DNA of 64,000 nt from Mycobacterium sp. IS-1742 (lineage in GTDB: Bacteria > Actinomycetota > Actinomycetes > Mycobacteriales > Mycobacteriaceae): contig NZ_LQIV01000009.1 of assembly GCF_001500125.1 (NCBI RefSeq), forward strand, positions 1 through 64,000. Reading direction: 5' to 3'. Shown piece by piece: positions 9,812 to 18,445 of the stretch. A program made the position numbers and the translations under genes. The notes under the pieces were generated by a model, which was not told the origin of the DNA, searched no databases, and worked only from the letters and a program-made list of their open reading frames with translations. Every line of letters starts with the position of its first letter. Positions within the stretch are counted from its first letter, which is position 1.

Positions 9812-10855
9812 ATGAGGGCAATGCAGCTGGTCGCCTGGAAGTCGCCGCCGGAGATCCGCGAGGTCCCGGAGCCGCAACCCGGCCCCGGAGAAGTGGTGAT
9901 CCGCGTCGCCGGGGCGGGCGCATGCCATTCGGATCTCCATCTGCTCCACGATTTCGACGCCGGGATGATGCCGTGGAATCCGCCGTTCACGCTCGGCCAC
10001 GAGAACGCGGGGTGGGTGCACGCACTCGGTGCCGGCGTGAGCGGATTCGCGGTCGGGGAACCCGTGGCGGTGTACGGGCCGTGGGGATGCGGCCGGTGCA
10101 AACGGTGTCAGGTGGGCATGGAGAACTACTGCGAGCGGGCGGCCGACCAGCCTGCGGCCGGCGGTGGACTCGGTTACGACGGTGGTATGGCGGAGTACAT
10201 GCTCGTGCCCGCCGCCCGCCTCCTCGTCCCGCTCGGCGATCTGGACCCGGTGGAGGCGGCGCCGCTGACCGATGCGGCGCTGACGCCCTATCACGCCGTC
10301 AAGCGGTCCCTGCGGTTGCTCACTCCGGGGGCCACCGCGGTGGCGATCGGCATCGGCGGGCTGGGTCAGATGGGCGTGCAGATCCTGCGCGCGCTGACCG
10401 CGGCGCGGATCGTCGCCGTGGACACGCGCCCGGAGGCGTTACGCGTGGCCGAGCGAAGCGGCGCAGACCATGCGGTGCGGCCGGGCGAGGACACGGCCGA
10501 CGAGATCCGGGACCTCACCGACGGTCGGGGCGCGGACGTGGTGATCGACTTCGTCGGAGCCGACGCCACATTGGCACTGGCCGCCGCGGTCGCCCGGCCC
10601 CTGTCGGACATCACCGTGGTCGGCATCGGCGGCGGGAGCCTGCCGTTCGGCTTCTTCTCGGTCCCGTACGAGGCGAACCTCGCGACGACCTACTGGGGTT
10701 CGCGTCCCGAACTCATGGAGGTGCTGGACCTGGCCCGGCAGGGACGGATCAGGACCGAGGTGCACCGGTTCCCGCTCGAGGAGGGGCCGCGGGTCTACGA
10801 ACGTCTCGCCGCGGGCGAATTCACCGGAAGGGCGGTGATCACCCCCGACGCCTGA
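9812..10855 (+). CDS. Zinc-dependent alcohol dehydrogenase
   Basis: This is a 347-residue medium-chain dehydrogenase. The catalytic zinc ligands are C38 and H63-E64 (GHE), and the structural zinc site is complete with C93, C96, C99 and C107. The Rossmann NAD(P) fold starts near AIGIGGLGQMG (about 175). The family oxidises alcohols or reduces aldehydes; the substrate cannot be told from sequence. It resembles mycobacterial AdhA/NAD(P)-dependent ADHs. It lies 105 bases upstream of ppsA, but a DosR-like box sits in that gap, so ppsA probably has its own promoter. A second, more divergent ADH occurs at 35972-37042. Confidence 0.93.
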   Translation: MRAMQLVAWKSPPEIREVPEPQPGPGEVVIRVAGAGACHSDLHLLHDFDAGMMPWNPPFTLGHENAGWVHALGAGVSGFAVGEPVAVYGPWGCGRCKRCQVGMENYCERAADQPAAGGGLGYDGGMAEYMLVPAARLLVPLGDLDPVEAAPLTDAALTPYHAVKRSLRLLTPGATAVAIGIGGLGQMGVQILRALTAARIVAVDTRPEALRVAERSGADHAVRPGEDTADEIRDLTDGRGADVVIDFVGADATLALAAAVARPLSDITVVGIGGGSLPFGFFSVPYEANLATTYWGSRPELMEVLDLARQGRIRTEVHRFPLEEGPRVYERLAAGEFTGRAVITPDA

Positions 10856-10887
10856 GCCGGCGGCCCGTTGCGGGTGGGCGCAATCCT

Positions 10888-10902
10888 GTGACTTCCGGCC
10901 CT
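10888..10902 (+). promoter_or_regulatory. DosR-like box upstream of ppsA
   Basis: GTGACTTCCGGCCCT matches the DosR consensus GGGACTTNNGNCCCT at all fixed positions but one. It lies 58 bases upstream of the ppsA ATG, a normal distance for an activator site. Confidence 0.65.
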
Positions 10903-10960
10903 GTCTCGGGCGGCCGCGCCCGTGGCAGGTTTGCGGTGACACGCAACGAGAGGACAGACC

Positions 10961-13357
10961 ATGAGTGCGTCCGCCTATGTCCGTTTCTTCGAAGAGATCG
11001 GTATCGACGACGTACCGCTCGTCGGCGGGAAGAACGCCTCGCTGGGCGAGATGTACCAGAAGCTGTCCGGCCACGGCGTCCGTATCCCCCACGGCTTCGC
11101 CATCACCGCCGCGGCCTATCGCCACATGTTGGACGAGGCCGACGCGTGGGGCCGCCTGCACGCCGAACTCGACGACATCGACCCCGGCGACGTCGCGGCA
11201 CTGGCGCGCAAGGGAAAGCGCGCGCGCGAAATCGTCTACGGCGCCGGACTGCCCGACGATCTGGCCGCCCAGATCCGGGCCGCCTACCGCAGGCTGCAGC
11301 AGGAATACGGCGAAGACGTCAGCCTCGCCGTCCGCAGTTCGGCGACGGCCGAGGACCTGCCCACCGCGAGTTTCGCCGGCCAGCAGGACTCGTACCTCAA
11401 CATCAAGGGCGAGGAGAGCCTGCTCGACACCTGCCGCCGTTGCTTCGCAAGCCTTTTCACCGACCGCGCCATCCACTACCGGATCGACCAGGGCTTCGAC
11501 CAGTTCAAGGTCTCGCTGTCGATCGGCGTGATGAAGATGGTCCGCTCCGACATCGCCTCCTCCGGCGTCATGTTCTCGCTCGACACCGAATCGGGGTTCC
11601 GTGACGCGGTGTTCGTCACCGGCGCCTACGGCCTCGGCGAGAACGTGGTCCAGGGCGCGGTCGACCCCGACGAGTTCTACGTCCACAAGCCGACCTACCT
11701 CGCCGGCCACCGCGCGGTCCTGCGCCGCCGCCTCGGCGACAAAGCCGTGAAGATGGTCTACGTCGAGGGCGAGACGAAGAACACGACGCGCAACATCCCC
11801 ACGCCGAAGGCCGACCGCGCCCGCTTCTGCCTCGACGACGAGGACGTCCTGGAACTGGCGGGCTACGCGTGCGCGATCGAAGAGCACTACGGCCGGCCCA
11901 TGGACATGGAGTGGGCCAAGGACGGTCTCGACGGACAGCTCTACATCGTGCAGGCCCGCCCCGAGACGGTGGCCTCCCGGCTCAGCGCCACCGCCCTGGA
12001 GACCTATGTGCTGGAGAGCCGCGCCGAGGTCCTCGCCGAGGGCCGTTCGGTCGGCGAGCGGATCGCCTCCGGCGCGGTCAAGCGCATCGACCATCTCTCC
12101 CAACTGGCGGAGTTCCGACCCGGACAGGTGCTCGTCGCCGACACCACCACGCCCGACTGGGAACCGGTCATGAAGACCGCCGCGGCGATCGTCACCAACC
12201 GCGGCGGGCGGACCTGCCACGCCTCGATCATCGCCCGCGAACTCGGCATCCCGGCGGTGGTCGGGACCGGCGACGCGACCACCACCGTGCCGGACGGCGC
12301 CACGGTGACGGTGTCGTGCGCCGAAGGCGACACGGGACGGGTATACGAGGGTGCGGTGGGTTTCCACGTGGATCGCACCGAGGTCGCCGACATGGCACGG
12401 CCGCGGACCGAGATCATGATCAACCTCGGCAATCCCGAACTCGCCTTCAAGACCTCGTTCCTGCCCAACGACGGTGTGGGACTGGCCAGGATGGAATTCG
12501 TCATCAGCGAGTACATCCGCTTCCACCCGCTGGCCCTGCTGCACCCCGAGAAGGTCGACGACCCTGCGGTGCGCCGCGACATCGAACGGCTCACCCAGGG
12601 CCACCGGGACGGCGGCGCGTTCTTCGTCGAACGCCTGTCGGAGGGGATCGGCACGATCGCGGCCGCCTTCTGGCCGAAGCCCGTGGTGGTGCGGATGTCG
12701 GACTTCAAGACCAACGAGTACGCGAGCCTCGTCGGCGGACGGGGGTTCGAGCCGTCGGAGAGCAACCCGATGCTCGGGTTCCGGGGGGCCTCGCGCTACG
12801 CCCACCCCGCCTACGCCGAGGGTTTCGCCCTCGAGTGCCGCGCGATGCGGCGCGTGCGCGAGGAGATGGGCCTGACGAACGTCATCCTCATGCTGCCGTT
12901 CGTGCGCCGGGTCGCCGAGGCTGACCTCGTCCTCCAGACGATGGCCGACCTCGGGCTGCGGCGGGGCGAGAACGGGTTGAAGATCTACGCGATGTGCGAG
13001 ATCCCGAACAACGTCATCCTCATCGACCAGTTCGCCACCCGCTTCGACGGGTTCTCCATCGGCTCCAACGACTTGACCCAGCTCACCCTCGGTGTCGATC
13101 GGGACAGCGAGGTCGTCGCCTTCGACTACGACGAACGCGACGACGGGGTGAAGGAGATGATCCGGATGGCCGTGGAAGGCTGCCGTCGCAACGGGATTCA
13201 CTCGGGCCTGTGCGGCCAGGCGCCGTCCGACTACCCGGACATGGCCGAGTATCTGGTGCGGGTCGGTATCGACTCGATGAGCCTCAACCCCGACACGGTG
13301 GTACGGACCACCCGTCTGGTCCTGGCCGCCGAACAACAGCTCGCACACCTGTCATGA
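10961..13357 (+). CDS. ppsA: Phosphoenolpyruvate synthase
   Basis: This 798-residue enzyme converts pyruvate, ATP and water to PEP, AMP and phosphate, and so feeds gluconeogenesis. The length fits PpsA (about 790) rather than pyruvate phosphate dikinase (about 880). The N-terminal ATP-grasp domain (1-345) has VGGKNASLGEM and SSATAEDLPTASFAGQQ. The swivelling domain carries the phosphohistidine H420 in GGRTCHASIIAREL. The C-terminal barrel (about 480-798) ends with the catalytic Cys motif LCGQAPSD. A DosR-like box precedes it. Its stop overlaps the start of the OtsB-GH65 gene by ATGA, so the two are translationally coupled and likely work together in making hexose phosphate or disaccharide under energy stress. 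Confidence 0.96.
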   Translation: MSASAYVRFFEEIGIDDVPLVGGKNASLGEMYQKLSGHGVRIPHGFAITAAAYRHMLDEADAWGRLHAELDDIDPGDVAALARKGKRAREIVYGAGLPDDLAAQIRAAYRRLQQEYGEDVSLAVRSSATAEDLPTASFAGQQDSYLNIKGEESLLDTCRRCFASLFTDRAIHYRIDQGFDQFKVSLSIGVMKMVRSDIASSGVMFSLDTESGFRDAVFVTGAYGLGENVVQGAVDPDEFYVHKPTYLAGHRAVLRRRLGDKAVKMVYVEGETKNTTRNIPTPKADRARFCLDDEDVLELAGYACAIEEHYGRPMDMEWAKDGLDGQLYIVQARPETVASRLSATALETYVLESRAEVLAEGRSVGERIASGAVKRIDHLSQLAEFRPGQVLVADTTTPDWEPVMKTAAAIVTNRGGRTCHASIIARELGIPAVVGTGDATTTVPDGATVTVSCAEGDTGRVYEGAVGFHVDRTEVADMARPRTEIMINLGNPELAFKTSFLPNDGVGLARMEFVISEYIRFHPLALLHPEKVDDPAVRRDIERLTQGHRDGGAFFVERLSEGIGTIAAAFWPKPVVVRMSDFKTNEYASLVGGRGFEPSESNPMLGFRGASRYAHPAYAEGFALECRAMRRVREEMGLTNVILMLPFVRRVAEADLVLQTMADLGLRRGENGLKIYAMCEIPNNVILIDQFATRFDGFSIGSNDLTQLTLGVDRDSEVVAFDYDERDDGVKEMIRMAVEGCRRNGIHSGLCGQAPSDYPDMAEYLVRVGIDSMSLNPDTVVRTTRLVLAAEQQLAHLS

Positions 13358-16300
13358 CGCCGCCGGTGGTCATCGACCCCCGCTACCACGATGCGGTGAT
13401 CTTCGATCTCCGCGGCATGTCCCCCGACACCGCGCCGAGTGCCGCGCTGACGCGCGATCTCGAGGACGGCGGCGTCAGGACGGCGTTCTGCTCATCGGAC
13501 GGTGAACCCTCGGCGCGGCGGGAGGCGTTGCGCGAGTTGGACGTCCGCCCGCAGCGTGCCGTGCTGATCGAGGACTCGGCGACGGGTCCCGCGTCGGAGG
13601 ACGGATTCGCACTCGTCATCCGCGTGGACCCGGCCAGGCGCACCGACGACGCGGTCGGAGACGATGCCGACCGGGTGGTCGCGGGACTGGCCGACATCGC
13701 GGTCCGCACCGGCGACAAGCGGGTCTCCGAGGTGCCCAACGCGCTGGAGTCCTACGGTCAGCTGATCGGCATCACCAGCGTCCGGGAGTCGATGTTGTTC
13801 CTCGACTACGACGGAACGCTGTCACCGATCGTGTCCGATCCGGACGCGGCCGTGCTCGTCGACGGCGCGGCCGAGGCACTGGCACTCGTCGCGGCGGTGT
13901 GTCCCGTCGCGATCCTCAGCGGCCGCGATCTCGCCGACGTCCGGGCGCGGGTGGGCGCTCCCGGGCTGTGGTACGCGGGGAGCCACGGATTCGAGTTGAC
14001 GGGACCGGACGGCACCTACCACCAGAACGAGGCGGCCGCCGTGTTCGTCCCCGTCCTCGAGCGCGCGGCCGGCGACCTGCGCGAGTCGTTCGCCCACATC
14101 CCCGGTGTCCGCGTGGAACACAAGCGCTTCGCCGTCGCGGTGCACTACCGCGAGGTCGGCGCGGCCGATCAGGTCGCCGAGATCGTCTCGGCCACACATC
14201 GACTCGGCAGGCAGGCCGGTCTGCGTGTGACGAGCGGCCGCATGCTGGTGGAGCTCAGACCGGACATCGACTGGGACAAGGGAACCACCCTGAGGTGGAT
14301 CCGCGACCGTCTCGACACCACCGGTTCGCTGCTGCCCGTCTACATCGGTGACGATCTCACCGACGAAGATGCGTTCGACGCCGTCCGTTTCGACGGGATA
14401 GGCATCGTCGTGCGCCACGACGAGGACACCGACCGCAGGACGGCGGCCCGTTTCAGCCTGCAGAGCCCCGACCAGGTGCGCGAGTTGCTCCAGCGGGGGT
14501 CGCAGTGGCTGGCCTACAAGCACCAGGTCGCCGGCGAGGCCTGGGATTTCACATATGAGGGCTACGACCCGCACAGCGAGAAGCTGCGGGAGTCGTTGTG
14601 CACGGTCGGGAACGGCTACTTCGCCACGAGGGGCGCCGCACCGGAATCGAAGGCCGGCCGGGTGCACTATCCGGGAACCTACGCCGCGGGCGTGTTCAAC
14701 CGTCTCGTCGACGACGTATCGGGTACCCCCGTCGACAACGAGAGCATGGTGAACCTGCCCGACTGGCTGTCGCTGACCTTCCGGATCGACGACGGTGAAT
14801 GGTTCGACATCGACGCGGTCGAGGTGTTGTCCTACCGCCAGACCCTCGACCTGCGCGGGGCCACCCTGACCAGGGAGGTCCGGTTCCGCGACGGCGCGGG
14901 ACACACGACTTCCCTGACGCAGCAACGGTTCGTCGCGATGCATCTCCCCCACGTCGGCGCTCTGCAGACCACGATCGTCGCCGAGGACTGGTCGGGCCGC
15001 ATCACGATCCGCTCCACACTGGACGGCAACGTCACGAACTCGCTCGTCGAGCGGTACCGCGACCTCGGCAAGGAGCACCTCGACGTCGTCGAGAGGCGGC
15101 AGCTGTCCGACGATTCGGTGCTGTTGACGGTCCGAACCACCCAGTCGCGCATACCGGTCGCCATGGCGGCGCGCAACGTCGTCTGGCGTGACGACGCCCC
15201 GGTGGCGGCCTCCTACCGACTCGTCGGCGACGCCGCGGAGATCGGTCACGAGATCACGGTCGAGCAGTCGGTCGGTGAGGCGCTGACGGTGGAGAAGCTG
15301 GTGACCCTGTTCACCGGCCGCGACGTCGCGACGTCCGAACCCGCGGTGGACGCCGAGCGCTGGCTGGGCCGGCTCGGCCGGTACGCCGAGGTGCGCGAGG
15401 AGCATCTGACCGACTGGCTCCATCTGTGGGAGCGCCTGTCCATCGAATTCGACGACTTCACAGACGAAGTGCGCATCCTGCGGCTGCACCTGCTGCATCT
15501 GCTGCAGACCGTCTCGCCGAACAGCGCCGACCTCGACGTGGGTGTCCCCGCACGCGGACTGCACGGTGAGGCCTACCGCGGCCACATCTTCTGGGACGAG
15601 CTGTTCATCTTCCCGGTGCTCAACCTGAGACTGCCCATGATCACCCGATCGCTGCTGGCATACCGCTACCGACGGCTGCCGGAAGCCCGCCACGCCGCCG
15701 CAGCGGCCGGATACTCCGGTGCGATGTTCCCCTGGCAGTCCGGGAGTGACGGCAGGGAGGAAAGTCAACGGCTGCACCTCAATCCGCGCAGCGGAAACTG
15801 GAATCCCGATGCGAGCGCACGGGCCCACCACATCGGCATCGCGGTCGCCTACAGCGCGTGGAAGTTCTACCAGGCCACCGGCGATCTGGCGTACCTGATC
15901 GACTACGGCGCGGAGATGCTGGCCGAGATCGCGCGCTTCTGGGTGAGCAGGGCCACCTACGACGACGAACGCGGCCGCTACAGCATCCGCGGCGTCATCG
16001 GGCCCGACGAATTCCACTCCGGTCACCCCGACGCGCCGTACGACGGCATCGACAACAACGCGTACACGAACGTGATGGCGGTCTGGGTGATCATGCGGGC
16101 CCTCGACGCGTTGAACCTGCTGCCGCTGCCCAACCGCCTCGACCTGCTGGAGACGCTCGGGCTGACCAGCGGCGAACTGGCGCACTGGGACGAGGTGAGC
16201 CGCCGGATGTACGTGCCGTTCCACGACGGCGTCATCAGCCAGTTCGAGGGTTACGGCCAGTTGGCGGAGCTGGACTGGGACCGCTACCGCGCGCAGTACG

Positions 16301-16920
16301 GCAACATCCAGCGCCTCGACCGCATCCTCGAGGCGGAGGACGACGACGTGAACCGCTACAAGGCCTCCAAGCAGGCCGACGTCCTCATGCTGTTGTATCT
16401 GATGTCGGTGACCGAACTCGGCGAGATCCTGAACCGGCTCGGCTACCACCTCCCCCCGGACGACGTCCCGGGCATGGTCGACTACTACCTGGCCCGCACC
16501 TCACACGGATCGACGCTCAGCGGGGTAGTGCACACCTGGGTCCTCGCGCGGGCCAACCGTGACCGGGCGATGGACTTCTTCGAACAGGCGCTCACCTCCG
16601 ACGTCTCCGACATCCAGGGCGGCACCACCTCGGAAGGCATCCACCTGGCGGCCATGGCCGGCACCGTCGACCTGATGCAGCGGTGCTTCACCGGACTGGA
16701 GACCCGGTCCAACCGCCTCATCCTCTCGCCGTACTGGCCGGAAAGCCTTGGTGTGCTGGCCGTGCCGATCCACTACCGGGGACTGCACCTGCACCTGCGG
16801 GTCAGCGGGAAGGGTGTGATCATCAGTGTCGACCCGCGCGAGGCCGCGGGAGTGGTGGTGGAATGCCGCGGGCAGGTGGTGCAACTGATGCCGGGCACCA
16901 CCGTCCGGTTCCCCGGTTGA
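13354..16920 (+). CDS. OtsB trehalose-phosphatase fused to GH65 glycoside phosphorylase/hydrolase
   Basis: This 1188-residue protein starts at an ATG that overlaps the ppsA stop. Three parts are visible. Residues 1 to about 130 are the remains of a HAD domain: FDLRGM replaces the DxDGT active site and the cap region is missing. Residues about 140-375 are a complete OtsB-type HAD phosphatase (LDYDGTLSPI with D151 and D153; GDDLTDEDAF). Residues about 385-1188 are a glycoside hydrolase family 65 unit with the general acid E886 in GVIGPDEFH. M. tuberculosis Rv2006 (otsB1, about 1327 residues) has the same layout with a longer first HAD. GH65 enzymes phosphorolyse or hydrolyse maltose, trehalose, kojibiose and the like; the exact substrate is not clear. 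Coupling with ppsA and the dormancy island suggests storage-sugar metabolism. Confidence 0.94.
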   Translation: MTPPVVIDPRYHDAVIFDLRGMSPDTAPSAALTRDLEDGGVRTAFCSSDGEPSARREALRELDVRPQRAVLIEDSATGPASEDGFALVIRVDPARRTDDAVGDDADRVVAGLADIAVRTGDKRVSEVPNALESYGQLIGITSVRESMLFLDYDGTLSPIVSDPDAAVLVDGAAEALALVAAVCPVAILSGRDLADVRARVGAPGLWYAGSHGFELTGPDGTYHQNEAAAVFVPVLERAAGDLRESFAHIPGVRVEHKRFAVAVHYREVGAADQVAEIVSATHRLGRQAGLRVTSGRMLVELRPDIDWDKGTTLRWIRDRLDTTGSLLPVYIGDDLTDEDAFDAVRFDGIGIVVRHDEDTDRRTAARFSLQSPDQVRELLQRGSQWLAYKHQVAGEAWDFTYEGYDPHSEKLRESLCTVGNGYFATRGAAPESKAGRVHYPGTYAAGVFNRLVDDVSGTPVDNESMVNLPDWLSLTFRIDDGEWFDIDAVEVLSYRQTLDLRGATLTREVRFRDGAGHTTSLTQQRFVAMHLPHVGALQTTIVAEDWSGRITIRSTLDGNVTNSLVERYRDLGKEHLDVVERRQLSDDSVLLTVRTTQSRIPVAMAARNVVWRDDAPVAASYRLVGDAAEIGHEITVEQSVGEALTVEKLVTLFTGRDVATSEPAVDAERWLGRLGRYAEVREEHLTDWLHLWERLSIEFDDFTDEVRILRLHLLHLLQTVSPNSADLDVGVPARGLHGEAYRGHIFWDELFIFPVLNLRLPMITRSLLAYRYRRLPEARHAAAAAGYSGAMFPWQSGSDGREESQRLHLNPRSGNWNPDASARAHHIGIAVAYSAWKFYQATGDLAYLIDYGAEMLAEIARFWVSRATYDDERGRYSIRGVIGPDEFHSGHPDAPYDGIDNNAYTNVMAVWVIMRALDALNLLPLPNRLDLLETLGLTSGELAHWDEVSRRMYVPFHDGVISQFEGYGQLAELDWDRYRAQYGNIQRLDRILEAEDDDVNRYKASKQADVLMLLYLMSVTELGEILNRLGYHLPPDDVPGMVDYYLARTSHGSTLSGVVHTWVLARANRDRAMDFFEQALTSDVSDIQGGTTSEGIHLAAMAGTVDLMQRCFTGLETRSNRLILSPYWPESLGVLAVPIHYRGLHLHLRVSGKGVIISVDPREAAGVVVECRGQVVQLMPGTTVRFPG

Positions 16921-16931
16921 CCCGGCGATCC

Positions 16932-18305
16932 TCAGTCGTCCGGCGAGGCAAGGGCGAGCACCTCGGCGAAACCGTCGACGAGGCACCGGTGGAAGACGTC
17001 GAAGTCGGGGATCGCGCCGGTGTCGACGTCCACACCGATCGCGCACGTGCCCACATAGGTCAGCAGCGTGACGTTGACCGCGGCGCCGACGGTGGGGCCG
17101 AACGCGTACTGGGTCACCACTTTCGCCCCGCCGAGGTACACCGGCACCGGGATGCCCGGTACGTCACTGCACAGGAAGTCCACGTTGCGCAGGATGGAGC
17201 CGATGTACCACCGCGGCATCATGTTCAGGGCGCCGGCGATCCACTGGGTGTAGGGCAGCGACTTCTCGTGGCGCACCGCGCTGGTCCTCCGATGGACCTC
17301 CCGGATCCGCTCCGCAGGGTCGGCGATACCGGCGGGGACGTCGAAGCGCATCAGGGTGATCCGGTTGCCCCCCAACCCGTCGCCCTCCTGGCGCAGACTG
17401 ATCGGCATCGTCAGGTGCAGGTCACCGACATCGACGCCGTGGTGTTCGTGGTAGCGCCGGAGCCCGCCGGCCACCCCCGCGACGAACGCGTCGTTCAACG
17501 CACACTCGCATCGGTGGGCGGCCTCCCGAAGCTCCTCGAACGGGACCTCCAGCACGCCGAGACGACGAATCAGGCTGCGCCGCCGGATGAGTGAGGAGCC
17601 CGTCCGATTCACCGGACGGACGGTCCGCACGACCGACGCGGCGATCTGCGCCGCCGACGAGACCGTCGACACCGGCCGCCGGATTCCGGCACGAATCAGC
17701 CGCGGCGCGCTCCTCGCCGTGCCCATCACCGCGTCCGCGACCAGACGGACGTCGTACTTCGCCGTCTCGCGATAGCCGCTCAACCACGGCGGCGGCGTCA
17801 CCTCGGGCACCTCCGCGACCGGACCGTGCGTGGCGGGGACCTCCGACAGGTCGAACAGGATCATCCCGATCTGGATTCCTCCCACCCCGTCGGTCAGGGC
17901 GTGATGGAACTTGAGAATCAGTGCCGCCCCGCCGTTGTCGAGACCGTCGACCAACGTCGCCTCCCAGAGCGGACGCGCACGGTCGAAATCCTCCATCGCC
18001 GCGACCCGGGCCATCTCCAGCACCGTGTCGAAGCCGCCCGGCGCGGTGGCGGTCACCCTGCGCATGTGGAAGTCGAGATCGAAGTCCTCCACGAACTCCC
18101 AGCGCGGCGGCGCCGGCGGTGTGGACGGGACGACCCGCTGCCGCACCATCGGGACCTCGCGCGAGACCAGGTCGAAGCGGTCGCGCAGCTCATCCCAGTC
18201 CGGCGACCGCTCGAGCACGATCACCGTGACCACCGTGGAGCGCAACCCGGGATCGGTCTCCATCGCCCACGTGAACGCATCGCTGTTACGCATGAAGTCG
18301 GTCAT
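16932..18305 (-). CDS. WS/DGAT wax ester synthase/diacylglycerol acyltransferase
   Basis: This is a 457-residue membrane-associated acyltransferase that joins acyl-CoA to diacylglycerol or fatty alcohols. The active-site motif HHxxxDG is HHALTDG with H134, H135 and D139. A PLWEATLVDGL motif and a C-terminal NVxxLTYVGTxxIGVDVDT segment also fit the family. I start it at the ATG at 18305. A longer frame up to 18425 would run through the perfect DosR box and adds residues unlike the family. It diverges from tgs1 across 140 bases that hold one perfect and one weak DosR box, so both acyltransferases are probably induced in hypoxia. Mycobacteria carry many such paralogues; I cannot assign which. 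Confidence 0.93.
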   Translation of the reverse strand: MTDFMRNSDAFTWAMETDPGLRSTVVTVIVLERSPDWDELRDRFDLVSREVPMVRQRVVPSTPPAPPRWEFVEDFDLDFHMRRVTATAPGGFDTVLEMARVAAMEDFDRARPLWEATLVDGLDNGGAALILKFHHALTDGVGGIQIGMILFDLSEVPATHGPVAEVPEVTPPPWLSGYRETAKYDVRLVADAVMGTARSAPRLIRAGIRRPVSTVSSAAQIAASVVRTVRPVNRTGSSLIRRRSLIRRLGVLEVPFEELREAAHRCECALNDAFVAGVAGGLRRYHEHHGVDVGDLHLTMPISLRQEGDGLGGNRITLMRFDVPAGIADPAERIREVHRRTSAVRHEKSLPYTQWIAGALNMMPRWYIGSILRNVDFLCSDVPGIPVPVYLGGAKVVTQYAFGPTVGAAVNVTLLTYVGTCAIGVDVDTGAIPDFDVFHRCLVDGFAEVLALASPDD

Positions 18306-18342
18306 CAACGGCACGTTAAGGCTGCCGACCGGTGCCGAACCA

Positions 18343-18357
18343 GGGCCGTTGGTCTCT
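18343..18357. promoter_or_regulatory. Weak DosR-like box, divergent acyltransferase promoters
   Basis: GGGCCGTTGGTCTCT matches GGGACTTNNGNCCCT with three mismatches among the fixed positions. It lies 38 bases upstream of the leftward acyltransferase start and could be a secondary DosR site for that gene. Confidence 0.35.
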
Positions 18358-18396
18358 TCTTCCGACCGGCCTCGGTGCCCCCGGGAGGCCGGACTC

Positions 18397-18411
18397 GGGA
18401 CTTCCGACCCT
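18397..18411 (+). promoter_or_regulatory. DosR box (perfect consensus) upstream of tgs1
   Basis: GGGACTTCCGACCCT fits the DosR consensus GGGACTTNNGNCCCT at every fixed position. It ends 34 bases upstream of the tgs1 ATG and about 90 bases upstream of the divergent acyltransferase. It is the best regulatory match in the window and supports hypoxic control of the four-gene operon that follows. Confidence 0.85.
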
Positions 18412-18445
18412 GTTTCGAGTCCCACAGCCGGCGCACAGTGGTGAC

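Noticed and set aside
10439..13348. Open frame of 969 codons on the minus strand, antisense to ppsA
   Set aside because: It mirrors the codon bias of ppsA in GC-rich DNA, has an Arg/Asp/His-rich composition typical of shadow frames and no family motif.
12994..13353. Upstream extension of the OtsB-GH65 frame
   Set aside because: Lies wholly inside ppsA in another frame and reads as Arg/Pro-rich nonsense; the ATG at 13354 overlapping the ppsA stop is the natural start.
13822..16449. Open frame of 875 codons antisense to the OtsB-GH65 gene
   Set aside because: Same shadow pattern; the plus-strand gene has clear catalytic motifs.
18305..18425. Longer N-terminus of the leftward acyltransferase
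   Set aside because: It would make the perfect DosR box part of the coding region and adds residues unlike the WS/DGAT family.
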